Of a stretch of DNA of 64,000 bases, positions 1 to 9,837 are shown piece by piece. The notes below the pieces were generated by a model. It saw nothing but the letters and a program-made list of their open reading frames with translations, was not told the DNA's origin and did not search any database. The DNA comes from an uncultured Clostridia bacterium (GTDB taxonomy: Bacteria; Bacillota; Clostridia; Christensenellales; Borkfalkiaceae): assembly GCA_937912025.1 (NCBI GenBank), contig CALDOZ010000003.1, positions 1 through 64,000 of the forward strand. Direction: 5' to 3'. Within the stretch, counting starts at the first letter, position 1. The number at the start of each line of letters is the position of its first letter. A program made the translations under genes and the position numbers.

Positions 1-5
1 AAAAC

Positions 6-53
6 ACTATCGAAATCGGACATATTTTTTAAAAAATGTCCGATTTCGATAGT
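6..53. terminator. Long palindrome, probable terminator of spoIIID
   Basis: Perfect 18-bp inverted repeat (6-23 with 36-53) around an A/T-rich loop, directly downstream of the leftward spoIIID gene. T-runs lie in the loop rather than after the stem, so it may end transcription from either side or be the edge of a repeat. Nothing left of it is visible. Confidence 0.6.
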
Positions 54-79
54 ATTAGCAAATAGAATTTTTACAGTTT

Positions 80-340
80 TTATATTTTTTTAGTAAAATT
101 ACGGTATTTTTTCTTGGTTGCATAGCCACCGCGAATATGGCGTTCCGACAAATTAAAATCTAAAATTTTTCTTACTTTTTCATACAAGTTTTTATCAATT
201 AACGGCAAACGGCACGTTAAATCTTTATGAACCGTTGACTTTCCCACGTCAAAAGTTTTTGCAACGCTTCTTACCGTCGATTTATTTTCAATAATAAAAA
301 GAGCCTCGTCTACAACTCTTCTTTCAATATAACTATTCAA
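80..340 (-). CDS. spoIIID: Sporulation transcriptional regulator SpoIIID
   Basis: DNA-binding regulator of mother-cell gene expression during endospore formation. The 86-residue protein contains the family's hallmark helix-turn-helix (VAKTFDVGKSTVHKDLT, about residues 26-42) and the basic tail segment RHIRGGYATKKKY. Length fits the family (80-95 aa). The start is a TTG preceded by GGGGG, because no ATG is available in frame. It is monocistronic, running away from the PFL/ACT pair. Its presence is the best evidence that the host can sporulate, or descends from a spore former. I am confident of the family. Confidence 0.93.
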   Translation of the reverse strand: MNSYIERRVVDEALFIIENKSTVRSVAKTFDVGKSTVHKDLTCRLPLIDKNLYEKVRKILDFNLSERHIRGGYATKKKYRNFTKKI

Positions 341-393
341 AAAAAATATCCCCCTTACCTATTGGTATGAGAGATATTTTAATTTTATAACTT

Positions 394-1749
394 TTAGTTT
401 TTATTTCCGTGAATAGGCGCTGGAATTCTACCACCACGATTAATAAATCTTTCGCTTGACTTATCGTGAACAGGCATAATAGGAGCACGTCCAAGAAGCC
501 CACCAAACTCTACGCTATCGCCAACCGTTTTATTTGGTACGGGTATAATTCTAACGGCGGTAGTTTTGCTGTTAACCATACCTATTGCCGCTTCGTCAGC
601 AATAATTGCGGAAATTGTTGATGCAGACGTATCGCCAGGAACGGCAACCATATCTATACCAACAGAACAAACTGCCGTCATTGCTTCGAGTTTTGAAAGG
701 GTGAGAGAGCCGTTATCCGCAGCGTTTATCATTCCGATATCTTCACTAACGGGAATAAACGCGCCTGAAAGTCCACCAACGTGCGAACTTGCCATAACAC
801 CACCCTTTTTAACGGCGTCGTTTAAAAGCGCAAGGCAAGCGGTAGTTCCGTGTGTTCCAACTTGTTCTAAACCCATTTCTTCTAAAATATGACCTACGCT
901 ATCGCCAATAACTGGGGTTGGAGCAAGAGATAAGTCTACTATACCCCTTTCAGCGTTAAGCATTTTGCTTGCTTCGTTTGCTATCAGTTGACCTACGCGC
1001 GTAATTTTAAACGCCGTACGTTTAACCATTTCGGCAACTTCAGTAATGTTAGCGTTAGGTATGCCCTTTAACGCGTGTTGAACAACGCCAGGACCTGATA
1101 CGCCAACGTTAATAACGCAATCGCCTTCACCTATACCGTGGAATGCGCCCGCCATAAACGGATTATCTTCAACGGCATTACAAAAAGCAACGAATTTAGC
1201 GGCGGCAAGCCCGTCTTTATCAGCAGTACGGTTTGCCATGTCTTTAATAATTTCGCCCATAAGTTTAACAGCGTCCATATTAATACCGGCGCGCGTTGAA
1301 CCTACGTTAACGGACGAGCAAAGCCTATCTGTTGTTGCTAAAACTTCTGGAATACTTTTAATAAAACTTTCTTCAAACGAAGTCATACTTTTATGAACGA
1401 GAGCAGAATACCCGCCTAAAAAGTCAACGCCTATTTCTTTAGCCGCTTTATCAAGCGCTCTTGCAAGAATTATTTCTTGACCTTTAAAGTTAGCGGTGAG
1501 TAAACTTGCAGGAGTTATAGATACGCGCTTGTTTACGATAGGAACGCCGTATTCAAGCGAAAGTTCGTTTGCTACTTTTACTATGTTTTCGCCCCTTTTA
1601 CAAATAAGGTCGTATACGGCGGTTGCAGTTTTTTCAGCGCTTTCTCTAATACAACCAAAAAGCGATAAGCCCATTGTGATAGTACGAATATCAAAATGCT
1701 CTTTTTCAACCATGTTAATGGTTTCTAAAATTTCACTAGTTTTAATCAT
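394..1749 (-). CDS. PFL family protein (UPF0210/DUF711)
   Basis: A 451-residue cytosolic protein of the conserved UPF0210 family. It is often called PFL family but lacks the glycyl radical RVxG loop and has no established reaction. Conserved glycine-rich stretches typical of the family are seen (VGVSGPGVVQHALKG near residue 215; SSHVGGLSGAFIPVSED near 320). Start ATG follows an AAGGTG site. It lies 3 bp after the ACT-domain gene, and these two families are commonly paired, so the ACT protein probably acts as a ligand-sensing partner. Function is unknown. Confidence 0.9.
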   Translation of the reverse strand: MIKTSEILETINMVEKEHFDIRTITMGLSLFGCIRESAEKTATAVYDLICKRGENIVKVANELSLEYGVPIVNKRVSITPASLLTANFKGQEIILARALDKAAKEIGVDFLGGYSALVHKSMTSFEESFIKSIPEVLATTDRLCSSVNVGSTRAGINMDAVKLMGEIIKDMANRTADKDGLAAAKFVAFCNAVEDNPFMAGAFHGIGEGDCVINVGVSGPGVVQHALKGIPNANITEVAEMVKRTAFKITRVGQLIANEASKMLNAERGIVDLSLAPTPVIGDSVGHILEEMGLEQVGTHGTTACLALLNDAVKKGGVMASSHVGGLSGAFIPVSEDIGMINAADNGSLTLSKLEAMTAVCSVGIDMVAVPGDTSASTISAIIADEAAIGMVNSKTTAVRIIPVPNKTVGDSVEFGGLLGRAPIMPVHDKSSERFINRGGRIPAPIHGNKN

Positions 1750-1752
1750 ATT

Positions 1753-2022
1753 TTACACCTTGTGCATAGCGTCGAAAATGCCTTGATGTTGAAGTAAAAT
1801 ATTAACCCCAACTTCTTCGCCAAGTTTTTTACATTCTAACGATAAATCGCTAAGTTGAATTTTGCTACCGCTAAGGTTTACGAGCATTACCATTGTAAAA
1901 GTGTTTTGCATAATGGTTTGAGTAATATCTTCAATATTAACGTCGTAACTTGCAAGCAAATTGCTTACTTTAGCAATAATACCAGGCTTGTCTTTACCAA
2001 TTACAGTTAAAATACATTTCAT
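1753..2022 (-). CDS. ACT domain-containing protein (UPF0237)
   Basis: An 89-residue single ACT domain. The beta-alpha-beta start is clear (MKCILTVIGKDKPGIIAKVS), with the small-molecule-binding glycine in the GKDKPGI loop. ACT domains bind amino acids or other small metabolites, usually as dimers. The gene has a GGAG site and is followed after 3 bp by the PFL/UPF0210 gene, so it leads a two-gene operon. The ligand is unknown. Confidence 0.92.
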   Translation of the reverse strand: MKCILTVIGKDKPGIIAKVSNLLASYDVNIEDITQTIMQNTFTMVMLVNLSGSKIQLSDLSLECKKLGEEVGVNILLQHQGIFDAMHKV

Positions 2023-2166
2023 AATTATTCTCCGTTTGTTTTAACTATTTTACCTTAAAAATTTATAGATATATATTAGCACATTTATAGCGTATAAGTC
2101 AATTAAATTTTACTTTAAAGACGTTTTATTATAATGCGATTTTTTTGTGTAAAATTATCATAATTA

Positions 2167-2195
2167 TTGACAAATTAAAATTACCAACTTATAAT
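2167..2195 (+). promoter_or_regulatory. Consensus sigma-A promoter, probably leaderless
   Basis: TTGACA at 2167-2172, a 17-bp spacer and TATAAT at 2190-2195, all perfect. The expected +1 (about 2202) falls on the ATG of the AraC gene, so the mRNA should have little or no leader. The promoter overlaps a possible GTG start at 2145, which argues for the internal ATG. Confidence 0.85.
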
Positions 2196-2201
2196 AAATT
2201 T

Positions 2202-3017
2202 ATGCAACAATTAGAGTTTCACGAAATTAAAACTGCATACTATTACGGTGGAAAAACTAAACTTACGCCGTCTTGGAATAGTTATAACGTTATATGCCCT
2301 ACGTCTAAACTGTATTTTGTTATTGACGGAGAAATTATAGTTAAAATTGCTAACGTAGAATATTTATTAAAGCGTGGCGATTGCGCGCTTATTCCCCAAG
2401 GCGTTAAGCATTCGTTTTATTTAAGTAATAAAAATTACGCCGTAAAATATTGGTTTCATTTCGACCTTTTTCAAGGCGAAAATTATTTTACTAATCTTAA
2501 ATTTAATTACGTTTGTAAAATTGACGAGTATGAAAAAGTTTTAGCGCTTTTTGAAAATATTGGTAAAAACGTTAACAGTTTAACCGCATCATCAAAACTT
2601 ATTATAAGTAGCGCCGTTTTAAGTATAGTAGCAACTTTTTTAAGCAAGGCAAACGCCCAAATACAAATAACTAAAACTGACGATATTGACGAGATTATAA
2701 AACTAATTCAGTCGTCACCGTCAAGCGACTTTAACCTTGAACAACTTGCATTAGCTGCACATTTAAGCCCTAATTATTTTTTGAGAAAATTTAAAGAAAA
2801 GACGGGCTTTTCCCCAATAAAATACGTTACTTTTATTAAAATGGAAAAGGCTAAAGCCTTGCTTGAAGAAACGGAAAAACCTATCAACGAAATTATGATT
2901 GACTTAGGGTTATGCGACGGCGCATACTTTTCAAAAACGTTTAAACAGCATACGGGATATTCACCAAGAAAATACCGTGAAATTTACGGCAATAACTCAA
3001 CAAAATATAATTATTAA
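2202..3017 (+). CDS. AraC family transcriptional regulator
   Basis: A 271-residue regulator with an N-terminal cupin sensor (RGDCALIPQGVKHSF, about residues 65-79) and a C-terminal pair of helix-turn-helix motifs (LEQLALAAHLSPNYFLRKFK and INEIMIDLGLCDGAYFSKTFK), ending with the family motif TGYSPRKYRE. Such regulators usually sense a sugar. I start at the ATG at 2202 rather than 2145, because a perfect promoter lies between them. It converges on the solute-binding lipoprotein gene across a shared terminator; whether it controls that gene is a guess. Confidence 0.92.
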   Translation: MQQLEFHEIKTAYYYGGKTKLTPSWNSYNVICPTSKLYFVIDGEIIVKIANVEYLLKRGDCALIPQGVKHSFYLSNKNYAVKYWFHFDLFQGENYFTNLKFNYVCKIDEYEKVLALFENIGKNVNSLTASSKLIISSAVLSIVATFLSKANAQIQITKTDDIDEIIKLIQSSPSSDFNLEQLALAAHLSPNYFLRKFKEKTGFSPIKYVTFIKMEKAKALLEETEKPINEIMIDLGLCDGAYFSKTFKQHTGYSPRKYREIYGNNSTKYNY

Positions 3018-3036
3018 ACAACCCCCATTAAATATT

Positions 3037-3074
3037 AAAGCCCTTACGATAGCTAATAGTAGCGTAAGGGCTTT
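3037..3074. terminator. Bidirectional terminator between convergent genes
   Basis: A 12-bp GC-containing stem (AAAGCCCTTACG and its complement) sits between the convergent AraC and lipoprotein genes, with A-runs and T-runs on the two sides. Confidence 0.85.
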
Positions 3075-3080
3075 ATGTTT

Positions 3081-5576
3081 TTAAAGATAATTTAAGAACT
3101 CAGATTTATAGTTTGATTGTGTCCAATAATTTTTGTATGAAGTAAAGTAATCTTCAGCAGTTAAATCTGGATATTTTGAAAATAAACTAAAAGGATCATC
3201 TGCTGAATAATAAGTGTATTCTGAAGTTAAGGCAAAATAGTAATTGCTTTCCACTATATATTTATTGTTTTTGCCAAAAAGATTAGGCGCTCTATTAAAG
3301 CAAATGTTATTTGAATCCATAGCGCGTTTAAAATAATTCCAAACAGAAATTTTATAGTAAGACATTTCAGCGAAATCTTCTTCAGTAAGGTCGTAATCAT
3401 AGCAACGAGTAGAACCAGTCATTCTTGTATATTTTCTCATATTATCTGTGGTTGAAGTGAAAATTAAGAACAACTCTGCCGCTTCTTTTTGTTTAGGATT
3501 TTTCTTAATTGCAACGTTAGAATCAGGGTTAACCAAAACAAGAGACATTTTGTTATTGCCGTTAACGTCAACGTAGTGACCGTCATCCATTCTTGGGTAA
3601 GTCATAATACCAAAACGTCTATTAGAAATACCGTATTTTAAAGAAATATTTTCTAAAGTAGACTTAGCTTCGTTTTCCCACCAACTGCCATCAATAAGCA
3701 TAGCGATACTATCAGAACCCATAAAGCTATTATAAACTTTACTCATTAAGAAATGAGTTTGCGCTTGAGTGTGGTTTGTACCAGTAGAAGCATTTGTATC
3801 GTACCAGTTGTTTTTAACGATGTTTTCAGCAAATTTTAACGCCGCTAATCTACCCTTTTGACCTGCAAGTTTATAACCGTTTTCAAGTTCTGGTGAAATT
3901 TGACCAAATTGACTATCGTTACCTTCGCCTATTACGTTAATGTACCAGTCATCAATACCTTCGTAGTTAGCCCAAAGATTATTTAAATAATTCATTCTAT
4001 AAGAAGGATAATCATCATTCCAACATAAAGGAACAACATCAGGACTTCTCGCGATATAATCACACAGTTTATAAAAATCATCCCAGGTGATAGGAAGACC
4101 GTCGTCTTCAGTACCTTTTACACCGTCTTGACCAGCGTGTTTAGCGGCGTCGATTGCTTCTTCTGTATTACCCATTTTAGTACCAGTGATGAAGTTTTTA
4201 TTAGCGTCCATATAGAAACCTTTTTCGTAGAAAAGGTCTACGTCGTAAACAAGGTTATAAAACGACGAATACATAGGAATACCGTAGTAAGCTTCTTGTT
4301 GAACTACACCATTACCGTCTGCGTTAGCAAATAACACGTAATCTTTAATAGTTTTATCCATTTTTTGAGCGATTGTTTTAGTTTCGCCTAAATCAGACCA
4401 AACTTTTTTATATTTAGCGTTCATTGTATTGTTAACAAGGTCAGTAATATTTAAAAGTTTGTCTTCACCGATATATTGACTAAGAGCGAACGTTGAAAAG
4501 AATACGTCGAAATCTGTACTGTCATCCATTAAATCTTTAAGATTATTGCCTGTAACGTCAGACTTGCCAGGTTTAATTTTAATTTCAACACCTAATCTAT
4601 CTGGCTCAAAAGAATAATCTTTGTACATTTCTTCAAACTCGTCAGCCATAGATTGAAGCCATTCTATACCCCAACCGCCGTCGTAAGATACAACGCTTAA
4701 CGTTGTTTTTAAAAGCATTTTCTTTTGACAAACTACACACTTTGAAAAATCGTTATTTTCAAAAACGTGCTCTTGCTTTTCAGTGCTATATTCACCGTTT
4801 GCAACGTGCTCACAAGTATCAACTATCCAATGGTGAGTGTTGTCACTTTCATATTGATAGTGCGAACACTCATAATCGCATCCCGTACACTTAGTGCCAC
4901 CGTTAAAATTATGTTTTTCTTTATTATAAAGCGGTGAATTGCTTTCAAGGTGAGAACAATTGCGCTCTATCCAGTGGTGTGATGCATCGTGAGTTAATTG
5001 ACCGTGAGCGCATTCATATTCGCATACCGTACACTTTGTTCCACCGTTGAATTTATGGGCTTCTTCATCTTTTTTTACATTACAAATAGAGCACTCAATA
5101 TAGTGCTTATCGTTATTGATTTCATACTCGGTTTTCCAATCATGTTTATTGTTAGGCTCCGCCTTAATTTCTGTGGAGTTACAAGACGAGCAAGCGCGGT
5201 AATAAATTTTTGACACACAGCCGTATGTCTTTGAGTGTGCCGTCCAAGCGCTGTAAGAGTGAATATGTTGAGTAACGTTTGATTGAATAGTTTTATCTTT
5301 AAACTTAATTAAAAAGTTATCGTCACTATCTATTTCCGTGCAGTCGATACCTACGCTAACTTTCTCTTTATCGCCTTTTACTATATTTATAAAATCTTCA
5401 TAAGAAAGCGGAGTATATCCGTTTTCATTTGAAAAAGAAACGTATTGGTCGTACACAAGTTGAATTTCGTTTTTTGGTTGTTCAGAATTAGATAAATCTT
5501 CTTCGCAAGCCGTCATTAAAAACGCCGTACAACTAATACATAGTAAAGTTACTAACGTTATAAAAATTTTACGCAT
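3081..5576 (-). CDS. ABC-type solute-binding lipoprotein with Cys/His-rich repeats
   Basis: An 831-residue exported lipoprotein: signal peptide with lipobox LMTAC (lipid Cys near residue 24), then about 180 residues (roughly 105-287) of Cys/His-rich repeats, then a family-1 extracellular solute-binding domain from about residue 290. Two repeats are near copies (HKFNGGTKCTVCEYECAH and HNFNGGTKCTGCDYECSH). The binding domain resembles oligosaccharide-binding lipoproteins, but no permease genes are adjacent. I start at the second ATG, which has correctly spaced AGGAG; the first ATG touches the ribosome site. The repeat module may bind a metal or the cell surface; its role is unknown. The size is nearly double that of ordinary binding proteins. 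Confidence 0.87.
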   Translation of the reverse strand: MRKIFITLVTLLCISCTAFLMTACEEDLSNSEQPKNEIQLVYDQYVSFSNENGYTPLSYEDFINIVKGDKEKVSVGIDCTEIDSDDNFLIKFKDKTIQSNVTQHIHSYSAWTAHSKTYGCVSKIYYRACSSCNSTEIKAEPNNKHDWKTEYEINNDKHYIECSICNVKKDEEAHKFNGGTKCTVCEYECAHGQLTHDASHHWIERNCSHLESNSPLYNKEKHNFNGGTKCTGCDYECSHYQYESDNTHHWIVDTCEHVANGEYSTEKQEHVFENNDFSKCVVCQKKMLLKTTLSVVSYDGGWGIEWLQSMADEFEEMYKDYSFEPDRLGVEIKIKPGKSDVTGNNLKDLMDDSTDFDVFFSTFALSQYIGEDKLLNITDLVNNTMNAKYKKVWSDLGETKTIAQKMDKTIKDYVLFANADGNGVVQQEAYYGIPMYSSFYNLVYDVDLFYEKGFYMDANKNFITGTKMGNTEEAIDAAKHAGQDGVKGTEDDGLPITWDDFYKLCDYIARSPDVVPLCWNDDYPSYRMNYLNNLWANYEGIDDWYINVIGEGNDSQFGQISPELENGYKLAGQKGRLAALKFAENIVKNNWYDTNASTGTNHTQAQTHFLMSKVYNSFMGSDSIAMLIDGSWWENEAKSTLENISLKYGISNRRFGIMTYPRMDDGHYVDVNGNNKMSLVLVNPDSNVAIKKNPKQKEAAELFLIFTSTTDNMRKYTRMTGSTRCYDYDLTEEDFAEMSYYKISVWNYFKRAMDSNNICFNRAPNLFGKNNKYIVESNYYFALTSEYTYYSADDPFSLFSKYPDLTAEDYFTSYKNYWTQSNYKSEFLNYL

Positions 5577-5681
5577 AAACATCTCCTAAGTTAATTATTT
5601 GTTAGTATTATTATATTATGATACACTAATATAACAAATAAGTCAAACAATAATTATAGCATTAAAAAACTCAACACACTA

Positions 5682-5714
5682 AAAAAACGCGGTTGTTTTT
5701 AACCGCGTTTTTTA
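5682..5714. terminator. Bidirectional rho-independent terminator
   Basis: Stem AAACGCGGTT/AACCGCGTTT with flanking A- and T-runs, just after the stop codon of the leftward P-type ATPase gene. Confidence 0.85.
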
Positions 5715-5717
5715 GTT

Positions 5718-8336
5718 TTAATCGTGATGATGTTTTATAAAACCAATAAGTTTTGCAACTTCCATTACAACGAGCGGAGTAAACGCAAGACCTATACCAA
5801 TAAGGTATTCATACCATTCAAGGTATACAAGACCAAACGCGCCTTGAACGCCCGGAACTAATAAAACGAACGCCATCATAAGCGTTGAAGCAATTGCCGC
5901 TAAGTTAAGGTTCTTATTTGTAAATACGCCGATTTTGAAAAGTGAGCGTTCAGAACGCATATTATACGCTTGAACGATTTGACACATTGCAAGAACTAAG
6001 AAAGCAAGCGTTTGACCGTGAACGTGACCGCCAAACATATTGCCAAGCGCGTACGCTAATATTGAAAGACCACCAAACATTAAGCCTTGAACAACAATTC
6101 TTACACCCATACCGTGAGCGAATAAACCTTCGTTTTTAGGCTTTGGTTTTTGCTTCATTACGTTTGCTTCAACCGCTTCCATACCAAGCGCGATTGCAGG
6201 TAAACTATCGGTAACTAAGTTAATCCATAAAAGTTGCATTGATTCAAGCGGGGCTTGAGTAAATATTATCATTGCAAATAAAACGGTAAAAATTTCGCCA
6301 ATGTTTGTTCCAAGAAGGAAGCCTACAACCTTTTTAATATTAGCGTAAATACCTCTACCCTCTTTAACAGCGTCAACGATTGTTGCAAAGTTATCGTCCG
6401 TTAAAGTCATATCTGCAGCGCCTTTTGCTACGTCAGTACCCGTTATACCCATTGCGCAACCAATATCCGCCGCTTTTAATGCAGGAGCGTCGTTTACGCC
6501 GTCACCCGTCATTGAAACGACTTGACCTTTACGTTGCCATGCTTTTACTATACGAATTTTATTTTCAGGAGATACGCGAGCGTAAACTGAAATATTTTGA
6601 ACTTCTTTGTCAAGTTCTTCGTCACTCATAGCGTCAAGTTCAACGCCTGTAATTGCTTTATCGCCTTCAAGGAAAATACCAAGTTCAATTGCTATTGCTC
6701 TTGCCGTAATAACGTGGTCGCCCGTAATCATTATAGGTTTAATACCTGCTTCACGACATACCGCAACGGCTGATTTTGCTTCTTCTCTCGGTGGGTCAAT
6801 CATACCAACAAGACCAAGGAAAGTAAGTCCATTTTCAAGAGTTTCACTAGTAATTTCCGATGGAAGTTCATCAATTTCTTTATAACCTACTGCTAACACA
6901 CGAAGAGCGCTAGAACTCATTTCTTCGTTTTTAATTTTAGCAGTTTCAAAGTCGCCAGCAATACAACGTTTTTCCATCATATCAACAGCGCCTTTAACGA
7001 TAACTATCTTCTTACCGTCCATAACGTTTACGGTAGACATAAGTTTTCTATCACTATCAAACGGAATTGACGCTATTCTTTGATATTTAGCGTTAAGTTC
7101 GTCTTTAGTAAAACCGTTTTTGTAAGCGGCGTACACGATTGCAGTTTCAGTTGGGTCGCCGATATGAGTTACTTTATCGCCGTCAATTACAACGGACGCG
7201 TCTGAACATAAAGTTCCAAGAGTTAAAAGACGTTTTACTTTATCAGAGTTATTGTCAGTTATGTTTTCAATTTCGACTTCACCGTCAACGTACGCTTTAG
7301 TAAGCGTCATTCTATTCATAGTGAGAGTACCTGTTTTATCTGAACAAATAATAGACGCGCTACCAAGAGTTTCAACTGCTGGTAAACGACGGATAATTGC
7401 ATTACGCTTAACCATTCTTTGAACGCCTATTGATAAAACTATCGTTACTATTGCAGGTAAACCTTCAGGAATTGCAGAAACGGCAAGAGATACGGCAACC
7501 ATAAAAATGTCAAGCCAGTTCATGTCTTCAATTAAACCGATAACAAATACCACCGCGCATGCCGCTAACGCAATTATACCAAGGTATTTGCCAAGTGTTG
7601 AAAGTTTTTGTTGAAGTGGAGTTTGACCTTCGTCTTCATTAGAAAGCAAGCCGGCAATCTTACCCATTTCAGTTTTCATACCCGTAGCAACTACTACTGC
7701 AGTTGCTGTACCGTAAGTAATACTACAACCAGAGTATACCATATTTATTCTATCGCCAAGCGGAGCGTCTTCTTTAACGATAACGGTAGCGTCTTTTTCA
7801 GTAGGAACAGATTCGCCCGTTAAAGCAGATTCTTCACTTTTAAGGCTTGAACTTTTAATAAGCCTTGCATCCGCTGGAACGAAATCGCCCGCTTCAAGTA
7901 AAATTATATCGCCAGGAACAAGTTCTGATGCGTTTATAATTTTTTCAACGCCGTTACGAATAACGCGAGCGTGTGGCGCGGACATGTTTTTCAACGCGTC
8001 AAGCGCTTTTTCCGCTTTATTTTCTTGAATAACGCCCATAAGTGCGTTTAAAACAACTATCAATAAAATAAGGGCAGGTTCAAAAAGTTCGCTTGGATTT
8101 TCCTCGATAATTGCAATGGCGAAAGAAACGGCGGCGGCTAAAAGTAAGATAATAATCATTACGTCTTTAAACTGCTCGAAGAATTTTGCTATCACGCCTT
8201 TTTTCTTCTTTTCTTGAAGTTTGTTTTCGCCAAACTCTTGTGTAAGCGCGGTTACGCGTTCGTCACTAAGACCACTTTCAACGCTTACGTTTAATTTTGC
8301 AAGAACTTCGTCTTGCGGTAAATTAAAAGCCTTCAT
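5718..8336 (-). CDS. Calcium-translocating P-type ATPase (P2A)
   Basis: An 872-residue membrane ion pump that uses ATP to export Ca2+. Visible signatures: actuator motif TGES (about 173-176), Ca2+-site motif PEGL in M4 (about 290-293), phosphorylation motif DKTGT (Asp about 333), hinge motif TGDGVNDAP, and M6 motif NLVTDSLPA. An N-terminal cation ATPase domain and a C-terminal set of four to six helices complete the fold. Length fits bacterial SERCA-like pumps. The start is set by AGGAGG five bases before the ATG at 8336; an upstream in-frame ATG has no such site. It is monocistronic. Ca2+ is the likely substrate, but ion choice cannot be proved from motifs alone. Confidence 0.95.
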   Translation of the reverse strand: MKAFNLPQDEVLAKLNVSVESGLSDERVTALTQEFGENKLQEKKKKGVIAKFFEQFKDVMIIILLLAAAVSFAIAIIEENPSELFEPALILLIVVLNALMGVIQENKAEKALDALKNMSAPHARVIRNGVEKIINASELVPGDIILLEAGDFVPADARLIKSSSLKSEESALTGESVPTEKDATVIVKEDAPLGDRINMVYSGCSITYGTATAVVVATGMKTEMGKIAGLLSNEDEGQTPLQQKLSTLGKYLGIIALAACAVVFVIGLIEDMNWLDIFMVAVSLAVSAIPEGLPAIVTIVLSIGVQRMVKRNAIIRRLPAVETLGSASIICSDKTGTLTMNRMTLTKAYVDGEVEIENITDNNSDKVKRLLTLGTLCSDASVVIDGDKVTHIGDPTETAIVYAAYKNGFTKDELNAKYQRIASIPFDSDRKLMSTVNVMDGKKIVIVKGAVDMMEKRCIAGDFETAKIKNEEMSSSALRVLAVGYKEIDELPSEITSETLENGLTFLGLVGMIDPPREEAKSAVAVCREAGIKPIMITGDHVITARAIAIELGIFLEGDKAITGVELDAMSDEELDKEVQNISVYARVSPENKIRIVKAWQRKGQVVSMTGDGVNDAPALKAADIGCAMGITGTDVAKGAADMTLTDDNFATIVDAVKEGRGIYANIKKVVGFLLGTNIGEIFTVLFAMIIFTQAPLESMQLLWINLVTDSLPAIALGMEAVEANVMKQKPKPKNEGLFAHGMGVRIVVQGLMFGGLSILAYALGNMFGGHVHGQTLAFLVLAMCQIVQAYNMRSERSLFKIGVFTNKNLNLAAIASTLMMAFVLLVPGVQGAFGLVYLEWYEYLIGIGLAFTPLVVMEVAKLIGFIKHHHD

Positions 8337-8499
8337 TATACCTCCTAATAATCTTACGTTATTTAATATTCTTAACAAACGCTATGTATTTACAAAACAT
8401 TACTAATATAATAACATACGCACGCGCGTAAAGTCAATAATCAAGATTTGAAATTTGATAGTTTTTTATTCGACGTTGCTAATATGATTTTTAATAGTT

Positions 8500-9837
8500 T
8501 TACACGAAATCAACGTCTTTACGCATTGCTACTTCAAAAATAACGTCTTCATAGGTTCTATTGCTATTCCATAGCATTGCGGAATATAATGCAGTTGGTA
8601 AACTTACTATTTCTTCAAACATTCCATCTTCAACAAGACAAGTAACCATACTGTTATATTCAAAATTTTTAATAACTTCAAGAGCGTATTTACCGTTTTT
8701 AAGCCAACCTGCTTGAATTATTCGCAAAACTTCACGCTTTTCGTCGGCGCGATGTTTAATATAGTTTTTATCGGCCTCACCTAAAACGTAAGCACCTTCG
8801 TAATGCTTGAAAGTTCCCCAGTCAAGACATATAGCGCCTTTTAAAACAGCCCCATCAGAACAACCCCTAAGAGTAACTATTTTTTTAGTATTCTCAACGG
8901 TTTTTTCAAACCCGTCGATTTTAGTAGTAATATAATTAAACGGAAACGCTCCAACGTCTTCCCAAATAATAGATATGCGTTTATCAACGTTTTTAATATG
9001 TTCAAGACGGTTAATTACGCTCGTTGCGTGTAAACCGAATAAAAGTTTAAGGTTTGAATACTTTTCAAGTAGTTTACCCCCAACTCCGTTAACGAGTTTT
9101 GTTACCGCTTCGGCAACTAACACACCGCCGATATATTCGTTATTATGCTCGGTAAACGATTGAAAATATATACCGTCTAAGTCAAGACAATTATAATCTT
9201 TTTCATAGGTATTTATAACCTTTTTGGCAAGACCATCAATATACTCGTCGTTAATGTTTTTTGGAGCAAAAGTATCCCAACCCCACGCAAAACCAAGATA
9301 CACTTTAACATAGTTTTGGTGAGCGTAGTCTATAAATTCTTTAATGTTTATAGGCAAGTCGTCATTCCATACGATAAGAGTATTAAATTTAAGTTCAAGC
9401 ATATTGTCAATGAATTTACGATAATCGTAAACGGTATAACCCCAAAGCCAAATTCCCCTATCTTTAACGGTAGGAACACAACTGTAATTATACTCCTTTA
9501 ACGGTTTAGTAAAAAGTTCGTTGACAAAATACGGATACAGGTGCTTTTCAGCGTTGCGAGCGTATGGTAAGTATATATTTTTAAAATCGCTTACCGCATA
9601 TAAAAGATGGGCGTCATCTTCACCTTTTATTATGATGGACTGGTTTTCGCCGTCGCTATCAGATACGGTAATAGATATGCCTTTAATAGTATTGTCTACT
9701 ATTAATTCAATGGCGTTATAATTTTCAAGTTTATCTTTACTGCATACAGGAACGTAATTTATATAGTTTAAAATTGCGCTATACGCTTTTGAACATGCTT
9801 TTAAATTTCCGTTATGACAAATCATCCATGGTTTCAT
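8500..9837 (-). CDS. Glycosidase-like TIM-barrel protein, unknown substrate
   Basis: A 445-residue cytosolic protein (no signal peptide). Residues 1-100 resemble the small alpha/beta domain that precedes the barrel in GH20/GH67-type hexosaminidases and glucuronidases (EDDAHLLYAVSDF). The rest looks like a TIM barrel starting at DRGIWLWGYTVYDYRKF, with acidic candidates in VWNDDLP and IIWEDVGAFPF. No exact family is recognised. It stands alone with its own AGGAG-preceded ATG. The product name is an inference from weak resemblance; a structure-based search would decide. Confidence 0.6.
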   Translation of the reverse strand: MKPWMICHNGNLKACSKAYSAILNYINYVPVCSKDKLENYNAIELIVDNTIKGISITVSDSDGENQSIIIKGEDDAHLLYAVSDFKNIYLPYARNAEKHLYPYFVNELFTKPLKEYNYSCVPTVKDRGIWLWGYTVYDYRKFIDNMLELKFNTLIVWNDDLPINIKEFIDYAHQNYVKVYLGFAWGWDTFAPKNINDEYIDGLAKKVINTYEKDYNCLDLDGIYFQSFTEHNNEYIGGVLVAEAVTKLVNGVGGKLLEKYSNLKLLFGLHATSVINRLEHIKNVDKRISIIWEDVGAFPFNYITTKIDGFEKTVENTKKIVTLRGCSDGAVLKGAICLDWGTFKHYEGAYVLGEADKNYIKHRADEKREVLRIIQAGWLKNGKYALEVIKNFEYNSMVTCLVEDGMFEEIVSLPTALYSAMLWNSNRTYEDVIFEVAMRKDVDFV

